A stretch of 64,000 nt of DNA from Andrena cerasifolii (lineage: Eukaryota; Arthropoda; Insecta; Hymenoptera; Andrenidae), in assembly GCF_050908995.1 (NCBI RefSeq), contig NC_135124.1, positions 6,944,001-7,008,000 of the forward strand, read 5' to 3'. Both the position numbers and the translations under genes were made by a program. Below are positions 1 to 12,133 of this stretch, piece after piece. The notes under the pieces were generated by a model. It searched no databases and was not told where the DNA came from. It saw only the letters and a program-made list of their open reading frames with translations. Each line of letters starts with the position of its first letter. The stretch's first letter is position 1.

Positions 1-739
1 AGGGGCGCTGTTCGACTTCGCTGCCTCTCGATCTTCTCCCATCCACCTTTTTCATTCCTTTTTCGCGCGAAAAGTGGAGCGAACACTGGACGACCTTCAC
101 GTATGGATCGTATGAGCCCCGAGTTACGAGCGCGCCTCATAAGATTTTTAAAGGGGATCCGCGGGGATCGGCGTAAATATCAATTATTTCGGGGCCCCCT
201 GGAGCCTCGTGTCCGAAACGAAACTTCTATCCATTAGACTCTAATGGCTGGAGAGAGAGCAGTGCATTTCTCAACGGACGAAAATGGATCGGAGGTGCTC
301 CATTTCCTAATCAATTTAATCGAAGTCGTGTTTCTTTCTATGCAATCCAGTGGATATTTGATCGCCCCTATATCTCGGACAGGAAGAAATCCAAGAAACT
401 ACTTGAAACTAGAGAATAATGAAATTAAAACGAGTACCTTCACTTCTGTGTAATTTCCTGTATCATTTTAGAATTGTATCTTAGCACGTTCCAATTAAAT
501 TAAAAGCAATCCACGAAAAATATAAATGCATTGTGTCTTTCTTTAATGAAAGCACGTAGACGGTGTAGTTTTTATTATTTAATCGTTTCCCTTGCCTTCG
601 AGGATACAGAAGAATGTGGACGACAATAATTGAATGGTTTCACAGTTTCAAAAATTCTTGTCTGATTAAGACATCTAGATTAGTATATCAAGAACGCGAA
701 TCTGTAATGTACTTGTAAATTGTAGGTTAATTATTTAAT
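1..739. other. Non-coding, no gene seen
   Basis: The first 235 bases are GC-richer and CpG-rich, then the sequence turns AT-rich. The only open frame (244-453) is short, has no splice context and resembles no family I know. I see no gene here. Confidence 0.5.
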
Positions 740-880
740 AGAATAACAGGGTAGGTTTTTAAAACAGCGTCTTGCTGAATCCCGCCCATTGCGCCACAAA
801 AGGGAACAAAAAAAGACCAAATGTATAATAATCTAGCATAATTTGTTGGAGCAATAAAGACGTATTATTATTATTATTAT

Positions 881-917
<37 letters not shown>
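740..917 (+). mobile_element. Probable 3' end of a retroposon (non-LTR type)
   Basis: A short GC-richer segment (about 765-815) is followed by AATAAA at 853-858 and then directly by an ATT/TAG trinucleotide tail. A poly(A) signal running straight into a simple-repeat tail is typical of the 3' ends of insect non-LTR retrotransposons or SINEs. No reverse-transcriptase coding is visible, so this would be a heavily 5'-truncated copy. The assignment rests on the tail only; it could also be chance next to a microsatellite. Confidence 0.35.
863..917 (+). repeat. Compound trinucleotide microsatellite
   Basis: About six ATT units switch at 881 into about twelve TAG units. It is uninterrupted and likely to be length-polymorphic. 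Confidence 0.9.
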
Positions 918-918
<1 letters not shown>

Positions 919-3028
919 TCTGTTCGAAAGGAATTTTATACAAGCCTTAAATATTTTCATTTTACCATTCCATTATTGCATTGACAAATTATGTTAATTA
1001 ATTCATTAATCAGGCTTCACAATTGTAACTCTTGATTCGCGCATTTCTAGGGAATCAGTAGTAAATCGAATGGAAAACGAACATCGATTAAAGCATTCAC
1101 TGTGACATGACTAATTAATGCATGATTAATTTATCAGCGTAAGCTATTAATCGAACTGGTGAGGAAACGTCACAGCAATCCAGGCCTCTTCGTGGGAAAT
1201 CAGGTCAAGAAGCAATATTTTTCACTGTTACGTGAAAAGAAAGGAAACGAGGAAGGGAATTAAGAACCCTCCTGTTTCCAGTCTGACAATCCAATCCTAC
1301 TATTGGATTTCTGACTGAGCACTTTTTCTCCTTGCAGTAATTCCCCACGGCTAAATACCTCGAAATAATGACAGTGTTACGTCCAAAGAAGGAATAAGAT
1401 GCGCATTTTGTGTGCACAACAGACTGCTGTGCCTGAAATTACACGGCATTTAAATGGACCTTGAAATTGCACCCTTAAAGGGACTTCGCGACGGAGTGCA
1501 ACGAAAGTGCAAGTAACCCGTTTATTACTCGAAACCCAGCTCATTGCATGCAGATGCAGACGTAAATAAACGTTTGAGAATATACAGGTACAAGTCGCTC
1601 GTGAATTTAAAATAGATAAAGAGTGGAAGATTCTCAACCAAAGGCGTGCACCGAGCGAAGGAACTGATTGATAAATTAGAACGTACTCATTCTGTCGACA
1701 CTTGTATCCACGATTGCTTAATGTATCCATAATTTTCAACTTGCGAAAAACTTTTATCTGCCTCCGCGAATCCAAAACTCCTGTTTGTTTCGCACACGTA
1801 CCATTGTTGACGCGTTAAATTACATCCGTAGTAATTAAAAACGGGAGTGATCGGTAGAATACTCGAAATGGCGGGAGTAAATAATTTTCGAATAGATTAA
1901 AACGAAAAAATTCACCGTGGGTTGTTGGAGCAGGTTTATTAATTCGGGACAGTCATAGATGGATTCTTTCGAAATTTTGGAGGATGAAAATTTAAACTAG
2001 ATTGATTTCGAAACGAGGGAGAAATGTGTTATTTTTCGGTGGCGTTAAAATTTAAATTTTGAACCGTTATGTTCGTGATATTTCAGTAAAATTCCTGGGC
2101 AAAAATTACTTCTCTTTCGGAAGAAATATCTTCTTCGTAGAAATTGTGTGTCTAGTATTAATAATTATTCTTATTTATATTTCTTACAGATATACACTGT
2201 TTCTTACATCTCCGGGAGATTCCATGAAAACTCGATCACATTTTGCACGAAATTTTGGGAATTTTGCTGGGACTAAAGTATGATATAATCCACATGAAAT
2301 TGTCACGAACCAAGTAGTCTCGAAATTGTTTAGGAACTACAAGACCTCGAAGTTTGAAAAGTTGACCTGCTTTCGAGAAACTTTTTCTGCATATATTTTC
2401 TAAACAAAATTCTAAACCGACACATTTTAACCCCGACTTAACCTCTCCCCTTCTAATTTCACGTGGACTACATCATGTTTCAATTTTAACTGCAAAAATT
2501 GGTCGCTTTCTGTGGAATGCCCCTCTTAAAATTACTTCAACTCTAGGTTGAACAATTTTTAAAATTCACAAACAATTCTAAAAACCCATCGTTGACCCTT
2601 AAAACCAGTCTCCTTGGGCTCCCCAATAGGTACATATAATCAGTGACATCGGGGATCGGACAGATCGTGCAATCAAAGCTGACAAAGATCGACGATCTCG
2701 CTATCAGCAGAGCTGCACGAAATCAAACCGCGTTGAATGTTTCCACGGGAATGAAATTTCAAAGACTCCCAGCGGTGGTTGCTTCCGCCGTCCCACGAAC
2801 AAAACCGATCGAGGACGTCGGCACAGACGCCATTATTTATTTTGTTTAAAACTACCGCACGCCCCCACGCAGAATCGATATCCACGAGCAATATCTGAGA
2901 CGACTCGGAGATGAAACTGCAGCCATTTTCGTGAATAATGCGAGAAGAACGAACCGAAAACCAGTGGCGTAAAAGATCTACTAAATATTGTATTAATACG
3001 ATAATACATTACGTGGAAAGTGTGAAAG
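918..3028. other. Non-coding, AT-rich
   Basis: No credible gene. Open frames at 1377-1775 (minus) and 2643-2849 are unrecognisable. A weak inverted pair of about 22 bp with three mismatches joins 2281-2302 and 2457-2478, perhaps the ends of a small decayed transposon. Confidence 0.4.
990..1155. promoter_or_regulatory. Cluster of TAAT homeodomain-type sites
   Basis: Within about 165 bp there are many ATTA/TAAT cores: TTAATTAATTCATTAATCA near 994-1012, CTAATTAATGCATGATTAAT near 1110-1130, and ATTAATCG near 1146. Such clustering fits a homeodomain-bound enhancer, but AT-rich DNA makes these cores by chance, so this is inference only. Confidence 0.2.
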
Positions 3029-3697
3029 TTAAGGAGTATTCGGGTTTAGGCGGTTAATTTTTCATGAGATTTCATGATTTTTTTCTAGGCGACGAAAAAA
3101 GATACGATATTGGTGCTTTGTATACACTTTTATTCATATTTTGGCTATTAAAGATCACGAAGAATGATTTAAAATATTTACAACGTCATTGACGTCGTCT
3201 AAACATCCTTGCTGACTTGTCCCAAGGCTGGCGGATTTCCTATTGCACGGAAAAAATTGAAATAACCATTCTTTTAATCCTTACGAGTGTCGCTATCAGG
3301 AATTTGAAAAACGATTCTACAAAATGACAGCTGATTAAAGAAAAAAACACGCTTTTTCCTGCGGTTTGCGTATCTTTTAGGTGCCAAAAAAATCGAAGTT
3401 TAGAAAATATTAACCTGATTTTGGTAGGGGCGATATCGACACTCGTAGGGATTAAAAAACCGTGTTGGTAAATTTTTTCTGCCCAATAGGAAAGCCGCCA
3501 GACTTGGGACAATTGAGCAAAGATGCTGATAACTATAAAAGTTTTGAACGTTTTAAATCATCCTTCATGATTTTAAACGGCCAGAAGATGATTAAAGGTG
3601 TGCACAAAGCACCAATGTCGTATCTGTTTTCGTCGCCTAGAAAAGGAACCATGAAATCGGCTGAAAATCGGCCGTGTAAACCCGAATACCCCGTTAA
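3029..3697. mobile_element. Palindromic TTAA-flanked MITE
   Basis: The element is one long imperfect inverted repeat. It begins TTAAGGAGTATTCGGGTTTA and ends TAAACCCGAATACCCCGTTAA. Matching arms continue inward through CTAGGCGACGAAAA (about 3088 versus 3640), TTGGTGCTTTG, and TAGGAAA/TTTCCTA near the centre. TTAA at both ends fits the piggyBac-type target site. The arms look roughly 80% identical, so it is an old copy. It has no transposase and would be mobilised in trans if at all. Open frames at 3240-3512 and 3462-3785 are by-products of this element. Confidence 0.75.
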
Positions 3698-6600
3698 ATG
3701 GGAAATAGATCTTTCGCACGACTGCTTTCTACAGCGGTGCCTTCTTCAAACAGCATCTAATTGCAATGAAACTAACGAAAGCTAACACGCACATTTTGCA
3801 CGCGTGTCGATGCACACGCCTACCATTCTCCACCTATCTCGCGATCGTGGAAATTGCAAATTAGCGTGGTGGTAACGAAGGCAAAAGGGGAAAAAAGGAG
3901 ACATTGTGCAGGTATCCCTCGCCTGGAGGTCTGAGCTTTTTTTTTCCTCCATGAAAATCTGAAAATCTCGAGGATTTCTCTATTGCGCGATCTGCACGTT
4001 GCAAAGAGGTTTTCGCTCTCATTAGGGACCAGCTTAACCCGTTAGGTGCTTGTTATTCCCGCTTTCCTTTTCTCTTGAACCCCTATTTAATACGATACGC
4101 AGCTTTAAACGCAGTTATATCCTCCTTTTCTGTATGAAAATTAGTGTTTCATTCGTGGAACGAAGCTGAGGCACGTTAGCTTCATAGAGACGTTCTCAAT
4201 TAAAGTGTACTGCGGTTTATTTCATTATTATGCAAATATGGTGTAGATAATGAGTTAGTCGAGGTGTAGTGATGAAATTGGTAAGAAGGAACTGTGGTAC
4301 AAAATATACATAAAAAGCTGATAGTAAAGATGAATGGAAATACACAGCAATACCGTCTAATATGTATTTAAAAGCAACCGATGCAAATTTCGAAATATTC
4401 CTCTATTTAGACTGAATCTACGAGCAACTAAAAAAAAACATCCCGATATTAGGCAGCTTTCCTCTACGTGTTAAGGTTTAAAAATTCTTAAAACTGCACT
4501 CTTATATAACAGTGATATCATTGTAGGGTGAAAGAATAATTTGAAAAATTAGAAAAGTAGAGACGTAGAGAAAGGTGAAAATATTATTTCTTAAATCCAC
4601 TGAAAAGTTCGTTTTTGGAAGCGTCCCAGAGATAGCAGAATGTCACCTAGTGAGTTTTTACTACGTGCCGAAAGTTAATATGAAATAATTGATAGACCAA
4701 CCAAATAATTGATTATTCACAAAAGCAACTTATGTTACAGCATGAAACCATTAATTCCATACTACATAAAGTTACCAATTATAACCTCCTTCGATTTATT
4801 AAAACACGAACAGCTGGATTTTACTTTATATTACTCTTCGTGTCGTCATTTTCTACTGTTAAACTTCGGTGAAGAACATAATTCGATAAACTAGAAATTT
4901 ATAAATTTAAAACTCGTTCATGGGTTTCACAAAAAAAACATATTTCTCTTGGAAGATTATTTTTTTTTTGCGAAATCAATAGAGAAGTCACCTTTAGATG
5001 GAATTTTTTCGACCCTCTCTCGGCTTTTCTATTTACGAACAGCATTATAGCGCAAGAATATTGATTTCTGCATTACGTGAAACCTCCAAGAATACACGGT
5101 CACATGTGCGCGGGGAATTTTTTCCACGATTGCAGCACACGCGACAGAACGTTCCGCCGTGAAAATGGTTCTATGGCGTTGGCAGACAGGCACGCGAAAA
5201 AGGGACATCGCGATAGAACAAAGCAAAGGTAGTTTTTCCGATCGCAATCAAGCGCTCGACGTTCGAATTAGGAGCATACGATTGGTAGTTGGTCTGAGTC
5301 CTGATGAAACAAAGGAGAACAAAGGTAGTTAAAAGTTAAAAAACGACGCTCGATAACGGAACGTTTAACTATTTCCATGTGGCGGCAAGATAAACGAAAA
5401 GAAATTTCACGTCCACCTGATTGAATAAAAAAAAATGAGACCGCTTGCAATTTCGAATTTTTACGACGAACGAAAGCATGTGACAAAAGCTGTCCACCAT
5501 CGATCATTCTTCGATCCCTTTCCGATATCTGAGAACTATTTCTCTATGACCTTATTGGACAAGGAGTATAAAGGATTCTTGCGAGAAGTTTGAATGGTGG
5601 TCTTAAAATTGCTGAAAATCCTGCAGTATCGTGATGACTCTGGGCACAGAATCTATTGTCGCGAAACTTTCTTCCAGAAGTCCCTCGCCCAAAGATTTTC
5701 TCTGCGTTTCAACCGTTCGTTTGTTAAGGGCCAACTCGGCGGAACCAGAGCTCAAACTTCTTCAAGTAAAACTGAAACGTGCCACTGATGAAGTTTGTAA
5801 TTTGCAAGGAAGCGAAACTCGGTAACGAGCCAATACTTTTTATAAAACTTGTCAATGACATCTATAAATTTAAATTATAAAGAATTCGATTTTTCAAGTG
5901 GGTACTTGAGCGCCAGAACGATGGTGATTTCCTACGTCGTTGAAACAATATTATTAAACGAATTTTAACCAAAGTTTGCGAACCCTTTTAACCCCCGTCC
6001 TCCTATTTGGCGTTATAAAATGCGGAGACAGGTATCGAGACCAGTTTAATCGCGGAAGAAACCACGATTTTTTTTCACGTTGAAATTCCTCGATACTGTG
6101 CGCAGGAATCTGACATGATTATGCGCAGATAAGAAGCTGCAGGTTGTTCGTTTCGAAAGTTCAAGCAGCTCGGCGCCAGGATATCGACGATGCACTTTAA
6201 CCTTTCAACCACTGCGAACGCAGTCCAATGCACGAATGCACTTTTATGCGTGCACACTTTCGCTAAAATCGAGCGTGGAAATAATAAAGGCATCATACTG
6301 GGCGTTCGAAAAATAAATGTTACTTTGGGGAGACACAAGGACTGTCTTTTATTAGAGCCCTTTGATGACAACTAATTCCCCATTTTTTATGTAATTCTTA
6401 ATCATCTAACATAAATCGTGATTTAGCTGTTTTTCATCCTCAATGGAAAATTTGATTATTTCGAATTAATAACTTTATTATTATGGAAGTTTGGTAGACT
6501 GAAAATCTGAGAATTAGATATCGAAAAACTCTTTTTACTTGAAGATTGTTTGTGTTTATATCTACTTAGTTTATTACTAGCATAGAAATGTGTCTCCCAA

Positions 6601-7194
6601 TTCTTAAAATAGTATTACACTGCTCGAATTAAGTATTTCGCAGATCTAGGAGAATGAATATCAGAATTTGGAATGTGAACCGAGTATTCAAAATAAAGTA
6701 CTGTGTGGAATATTCCCAAACTGCATTATTTGCATAGGACGTAATAATTGCCTCTGTTCAATAATCAGATGATCAGAATTAATTTCGAATACCATAGAAG
6801 AATGTTTCAACGAAAGAAGAGACTTCCGATAAGCTCATTCTCTGTTCAGCTAATAGAATCTCCAAGTAGCACAATATACACATAAAGAAGCTTCTACCCT
6901 ACAGAATTACTTCAATAGACGAACTACATATTCATCTTCAAGATTAAATATAATAGCAGCATGACGTCTGTACATCGCCTTTATGAAACCTTCCAATCTA
7001 CTCTAGTTTTTATTCGACACACGTGTACAAATTCCACCCGCATAGTAAACGCAAATACTACTAACTACAGCGGTACCACGAAATTACGTATTAATTGTTT
7101 CCTGAATAACCGGCAAGTCAGCATAGATCCAATCAATTAATCAAAATGACTTTACAGGTAAAATTTAACGTGCACATACTCAGAGTGTTTCACC
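3698..7194. other. Non-coding single-copy DNA
   Basis: AT-rich with moderately GC-rich patches (about 5090-5240 and 6160-6260). Short open frames such as 5594-5788, 6075-6371 and 6190-6375 overlap one another on both strands and match nothing I recognise. No RNA gene seen. Confidence 0.4.
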
Positions 7195-7588
7195 TAAAAT
7201 TACCTGAAATATTTCTGCTATGTTCAAAATTTTATAAAAAATGCTTCCTACAAAAATTGCACAATTTTGTGGGGACCGGTGTATAGTAATAATAGTTTTA
7301 CACTGTTGGAAAGGGTTACGAGGATGATACTTTTTTTTTAATTTTTTAAAGAACCTTTAGTGACCTGGAAGGATTTATTCTTGCAGGTTGTTGAATTCAT
7401 CATTAAAGTGGCTCTCGGGTGTCAACAAATAAAATATAGCATTCCATTTAAAAGAACAAAATTGACCTATGCTATTGTTACTATACACGGACCTTCACAA
7501 AATTATGTAGGCAGCTTTTATACGAAACATTCTTACGAAATTTTGAAAACAGCAGAAATATTTCAGGAGACAGAGTTAGGTGAAACAC
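7195..7588. mobile_element. Inverted-repeat MITE, GTGTTTCACCTAA family
   Basis: The left end GTGTTTCACCTAA pairs with TTAGGTGAAACAC at the right end. Pairing continues inward: CCTGAAATATTTCTGCT (from about 7212) matches AGCAGAAATATTTCAGG (to about 7567), followed by TTCAAAATTT/AAATTTTGAA and ACAAAATT/AATTTTGT. No target duplication is evident, so the superfamily is unassigned. The 108-aa open frame at 7360-7686 is a shadow of the right arm. Confidence 0.7.
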
Positions 7589-7910
7589 CATGTATACATT
7601 CACCAACAACTGTAAAAACGCATACACACAGGTATACACAGTATAAAAATACCTATCGCGTCGTTGAAAGAAACGCCGCGCCGTGAGTGCGATATAACGT
7701 AACTCAGAGGATCACTGTACTAATAATAACGCAGGCTCGCGATGAAAAAACCTTTTTCAATGCTTTAGCTGTTTTTAATATATTTTCGGGTAGGCTGAAT
7801 TCGAAAAATCCAATAAACATTTCATACCACATGGACTATGGTCGTCTTTAGGGTCGCCATAGCGGTTGGTGCAGGTAAATATTAGAACTTACTAGAAATT
7901 TCTAGGAGAC

Positions 7911-8030
7911 TATAAATTCTCGGTCACCAAGCCGCATCAGTCAGTTGCGAGTTCAGTAATTGTTCACCACTAATTTCATTTAATCGCATATTACAACACA
8001 AAAACGTCAAAGCAGGTTGTGAAAGAAATG
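7911..8030 (+). promoter_or_regulatory. Candidate core promoter and short first exon
   Basis: TATAAA at 7911-7916 is followed, at arthropod-standard spacing, by overlapping initiator-like motifs TCAGTC (7937) and TCAGTT (7941), which put the start near 7939-7943. The next 90 bases contain no ATG until 8028-8030, where ATG is immediately followed by GTAGGT, a possible splice donor. A first exon that carries only the start codon or a few codons is known for insect secreted and cuticle protein genes. I found no convincing second exon downstream; an AG at 8060 would give only a short frame and an intron that is too small. The coding part is therefore unknown. Confidence 0.4.
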
Positions 8031-11000
8031 GTAGGTACTTGATGTTATTTTGCATTTAGAAGTCGAAGTTCCTATGAAACCAGCATATATTTTTGAAACT
8101 GAACTTACTTGAAGCGTTCGTCGTTCTGGATCGCGGCACAGAGCCCTGACGAAGTGTGGATCCAAATAGTCCGTCATAGTAGCCTATCTACAGACTACTC
8201 TGCGATCCTTATTCCTGCGTGGTCCCGTGTCCTGATAAAGGGCTTCCCCCTGGACATCGCCACCAAAATGGTCGCGACTTCCAACTACCTAGCCTCCTCA
8301 AAGGCCGTGCGATCGTCTCTCGGCCATTCAAAGGGCCGATCGTCTCGTGTCATCAGTCCTCGCTGAATGTTTCATTCTCGTTTCGAACGGTTCTCTCGTT
8401 TATCGTCAAACATTCACCGCGCACATTCGAGAAGATCGTAGGTCTCGGTTCATACGCTGGCTAGCACGTGACATCTTGCCAGAGTCTGCGCCCCGTGTTT
8501 CCCCATTTCCATAGCGATGCAGTTCCTTTCGCCTTACCGCCTGCAGGTGACAGGTTCTGCAACAGAAAGAACGAACGGAAGGATGTTAGAAGGAAATTGA
8601 GCAACAGTGTTGGGCTTTTCCTGGAGTTTTTATGAAATATCTATGCTAGTTTTCGATGCCTGAGATATTAGAACTGGTATGGGGTGATATGACATTTGGG
8701 AAATAAGTAACCTTTGTATGGGCAAGCTGAATTTCAACTTGGATTCTTATTTTCAATTAGCGTTTTCTATTTACTTCCTCCGGTTCACGATTTTCTGTGG
8801 AAGTTAAAAATTCTGAATGATCTATGTCAACTACCTGGTAGGTAAATTATGAACCTTATGTTTAGTTTAACGAATCCTCCGTCAAACTTGTAGTTGCGTA
8901 CAAACGCAAACAAACTTGGTATCGTGGATAAAGTTAGCTAAGAGGATTACGCTGGACCAGTGTACACTAAAATCATAATTAGATAGAAATTTATCTCATA
9001 AGCTCGTCGAAGTCTGATGTTTTTCTTGATTTATTAATTTGCTAATTTTACTCCAAGTCTCATCTGTTACCTGAAGTCTTCCCAAACTTGAAAAGAGGAT
9101 TCTAGAACCACTAGCATCTCACCCAACCTCTAGGTGTGTTCCCAGAATCTCTTTCCATTCAAACTCTCATCCCCAAAGTCCCCTCGCACGATCGATCTCT
9201 ATGACGAATCATTTCACAACCTGTTCCACATTGGCAAAGTTATCCATGTCCAAGCAGAAAATTCTAGAACCACTATTGTTTTCTGCAGCCTCGAGACAAG
9301 TTCTCCAAACCTCTGCCCCTAGGTTCGACCATCTATCCCAATTCTAGTTCTCAAAGTCCACTTGACGCATCGAAGCCAAACGCCAACCTCTCAACCTGGT
9401 CGAAAACAGACAACTTTCGAACCCCAGATCTCTTCTCCAAGCCCAGCTGAACAATCGACCTCAACCATCAGCCACTCCTCCTCTTAGCCCACACTTAGAA
9501 GTTTCCTACCCCCAATTCGGTTCCCCAAGTCCGCCTAAAGGATCCAACTGGAAGATCAACGCCGTCGGCACCAGGGACGCTTTCTCTCCAGCCAGGGATG
9601 CCGCAGACGTTGAGGACGCGAAGAAAAAGTACCGTTACGATTTATGAATGAATCGCGAAACACGCAGGGTGAATTATAAGCGCGACGGAAGTCGCTCGTT
9701 AAGGCGCGCTGCACCTGCAGATATGTAGATTGCGGGGAAATGATAGCGAGGCGAACTGGAAATAGGCTCGTCGACCTTTCGCCAGATCCGATCGCGCGGC
9801 GGCCGATTTAAATCGGGGCCAGGGCGCCGCTCCAGCCCGGAGGAAAACAAACGTTCAGAAGGAAGAGGCGTCGTCGATTTCTTGGTTCATTCGCCGACCT
9901 TGGATATGTAACGTCACGCGAGCCACATACCTAACTACCTTGCAAGTAAACGAGTCGAGGTCGTGCCTGTGCTCCACTGCTCCCTCCTGCCACGACCGAC
10001 CAGCCACGAAACGAGCCAGCCCATCCGAAGGCGTACGATATAATACGGGACGAATCTCTGGATATCCAAATTCGATACCCACCCGCAACGCGACTGAACT
10101 TGACAGACTGCCAAACGGCGGATGACAACGGAGCTAGGATAAACGTTAGGCTCCTTCCATGCGTCTGACTCCTTCTTATGCAATGCCAGCGGACGCCTGA
10201 TGGCTTCAATAGGAAACTGTCTGCGCGGATGATACTGTCCCCGTGGAATTTGTCGATCGAGGTAGACGAGTAGCAAAGGATATTGAATTTTTAGCTTCAC
10301 TCGCGACGGTAGATCGAAATCGCCAAGTCACAGGCACGTGTGTGAGCAGGTGGTGCTGAGTTGTGTTAGCTGAACATCGAAAGCTTTCGATCGGCGGTAC
10401 AGTTTCTGTGCAGTGAATTCGCCATTGCACGGAGTTTGTGAAATTTTAATTCTGCTGGCGAAGCCCAGAGGGGAGCCTCGATTTTCGCCCAGCAAGTCCG
10501 ACGGTTCCATCGGTGCGACGCAATTTTCAGGGATCTAAAGTGGTGAATCGCGTTTATAACAGAGGCCTACGAGGTTGCCGTGTCTGTCGTTGCAGAAAAC
10601 GGAGATGGAAGGCAGAAGCCGATAATAAGCTGTGCCTGGGACAGACTTTGGTAACAATGGTTTTTCGGTGAGACACTTTTAATCTTCGATGCACCGTCTG
10701 GTAAACTTTCAGCCGGAGCTTCGGCATCATCCACGGTGTAATTAACCTCTCTCCTCGTGGCAAGCATAATTTTTCCTTAGCGGCCAGCTTTCTTTTTCTG
10801 TTTTGCAATCGTGCTCGGAGCAGGTACTATACGGACTGCATTATTCTCTGTAATTGTACTGCTTGGAATTATTGCATAGGCAAGACATTCAGTAGCGTAA
10901 CATTCGCAATGTATTGAATGAATGAGATATTTAATGAAAATATTGCTGCTTTAAAACCACGGTATTAATTTTATCGCTGATATTGTGGTGCATGCAGTGC

Positions 11001-11619
11001 CATTATTACATCACGTTAGTATGTATACAGTAACATTAATTAAATTGAAGTACCTATATGAATTATTACATCACACAGTGAATGAAGTTCAGGTGAGTCA
11101 AAGTATCACTCGCACAATTTTCTTCCCATAATTTTTCATCGCCCCTCCACAGCGAGTGAATTTTCTATTTCACAGCCAGTGAGTGATCCTTCTATGCCCA
11201 TTGTCCTAATCCAGAAAATGAAGTCGCGTAATCGGTAAAAATGAGAGGATCGCAGGAATCGTCGCGGAGGAGCAGAAACGGCAGAGCCAAGAGAAGAAAC
11301 GGCTACGTCGACCTTGCGGATCGTTTCTGTTCGGCCTCCCATTGCTCGTTTTATCCCTCCTCTGCTTCTTCATCTTCTCGTGGTCCGCCAGGCTCTTTCT
11401 TCCTTTCGAAAAGAAACTCGCTGAGCAGGCGTCTCGTTCACAACTCGCCTCGTATCCGTATATGCACTACGGCTCGCGTGAAACGGAATGTCAAAGAAGA
11501 AAACGCGGGTGTATGTATATGCTGTAAGAAGCGATGAGGAGCCCGGCCATTGTGCCTCCTCATTGACCATCGACCATCAATTAATCATCTTAAATTAATT
11601 TTCATAAAATTCTAATCTT
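8031..11619. other. Non-coding with CpG-rich patches
   Basis: GC- and CpG-rich blocks lie at about 8100-8560, 9540-10560 and 11130-11560. Overlapping open frames on both strands (for example 9855-10300 minus and 11241-11537 plus) are what GC-rich non-coding DNA gives. The plus strand around 10350-10450 looks like 5'-leader sequence, but no initiator or donor pair is firm. A 14-bp palindrome CCGATTTAAATCGG is near 9803. A degenerate repeat with the phrase TTCTAGAACCACTA occurs at about 9100 and 9262. Confidence 0.35.
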
Positions 11620-12133
11620 AAAGGGGGAATCCTACTTTCGGGCTAAAAGCACAGCAAAATTTGGGAATATTTTTTTAAGAAACTGGCGATTCGATTCATC
11701 TGAAATTTGGAACATGCTTTTATGCGTCCTTGAAGAAGTTGCAGATTTTTTTTTATTCATTTGTAATCATAAGTACAGAAGTTATGCATCACGCCGGACA
11801 AAACTCGTCGGTCGTTGGTGTGCACGATATTAAAGTTATCGCCGGTTTTCGTTTTTTCTTTAAATACCTATAACCTTGTAACAGTGCGAGATAGAATAAA
11901 ACTCTAGATATAAGCATTATCCAATTATTTATGCTCTATCGCACTGCCAACAGGAAAATAAAATTAAGTATATTTAAAGAAACAAAATAACGCGAAGATT
12001 TTAAGGGCTGATTTCACCCCTTCAGGGCGAATTTCCGCGGAAAAAATTGCTCCTTGCATAGGTACTCTAATATGCTTTATATTCACACTAAATTTCATTA
12101 AAATCAGAAGCTTTGGGTGGGACTGTTGCCTTG
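11620..12133. mobile_element. Decayed palindromic MITE, CAAGGGAA family
   Basis: The right part resembles the right arm of the elements at 19683 and 36899: a segment like GATTTCACCCCTTCAGGGCG followed by an AAAAAATTGC stretch, ending GTTGCCTTGTTAG where the intact copies have CTTCCCTTGT. An internal hairpin pairs AGTGCGAGATAGAATAAA (11886) with TTTATGCTCTATCGCACT (11928-11945). The left boundary, near TTAAAGGGGG at 11619, is uncertain. Confidence 0.35.

Noticed and set aside
7360..7686. 108-codon frame
   Set aside because: It lies mostly within the right arm of the inverted-repeat element and is a by-product of it.
8061..8094. Possible second exon for the promoter at 7911
   Set aside because: Joining ATG at 8030 to the AG at 8060 leaves an intron of about 30 bp, too short, and the frame stops after six codons.
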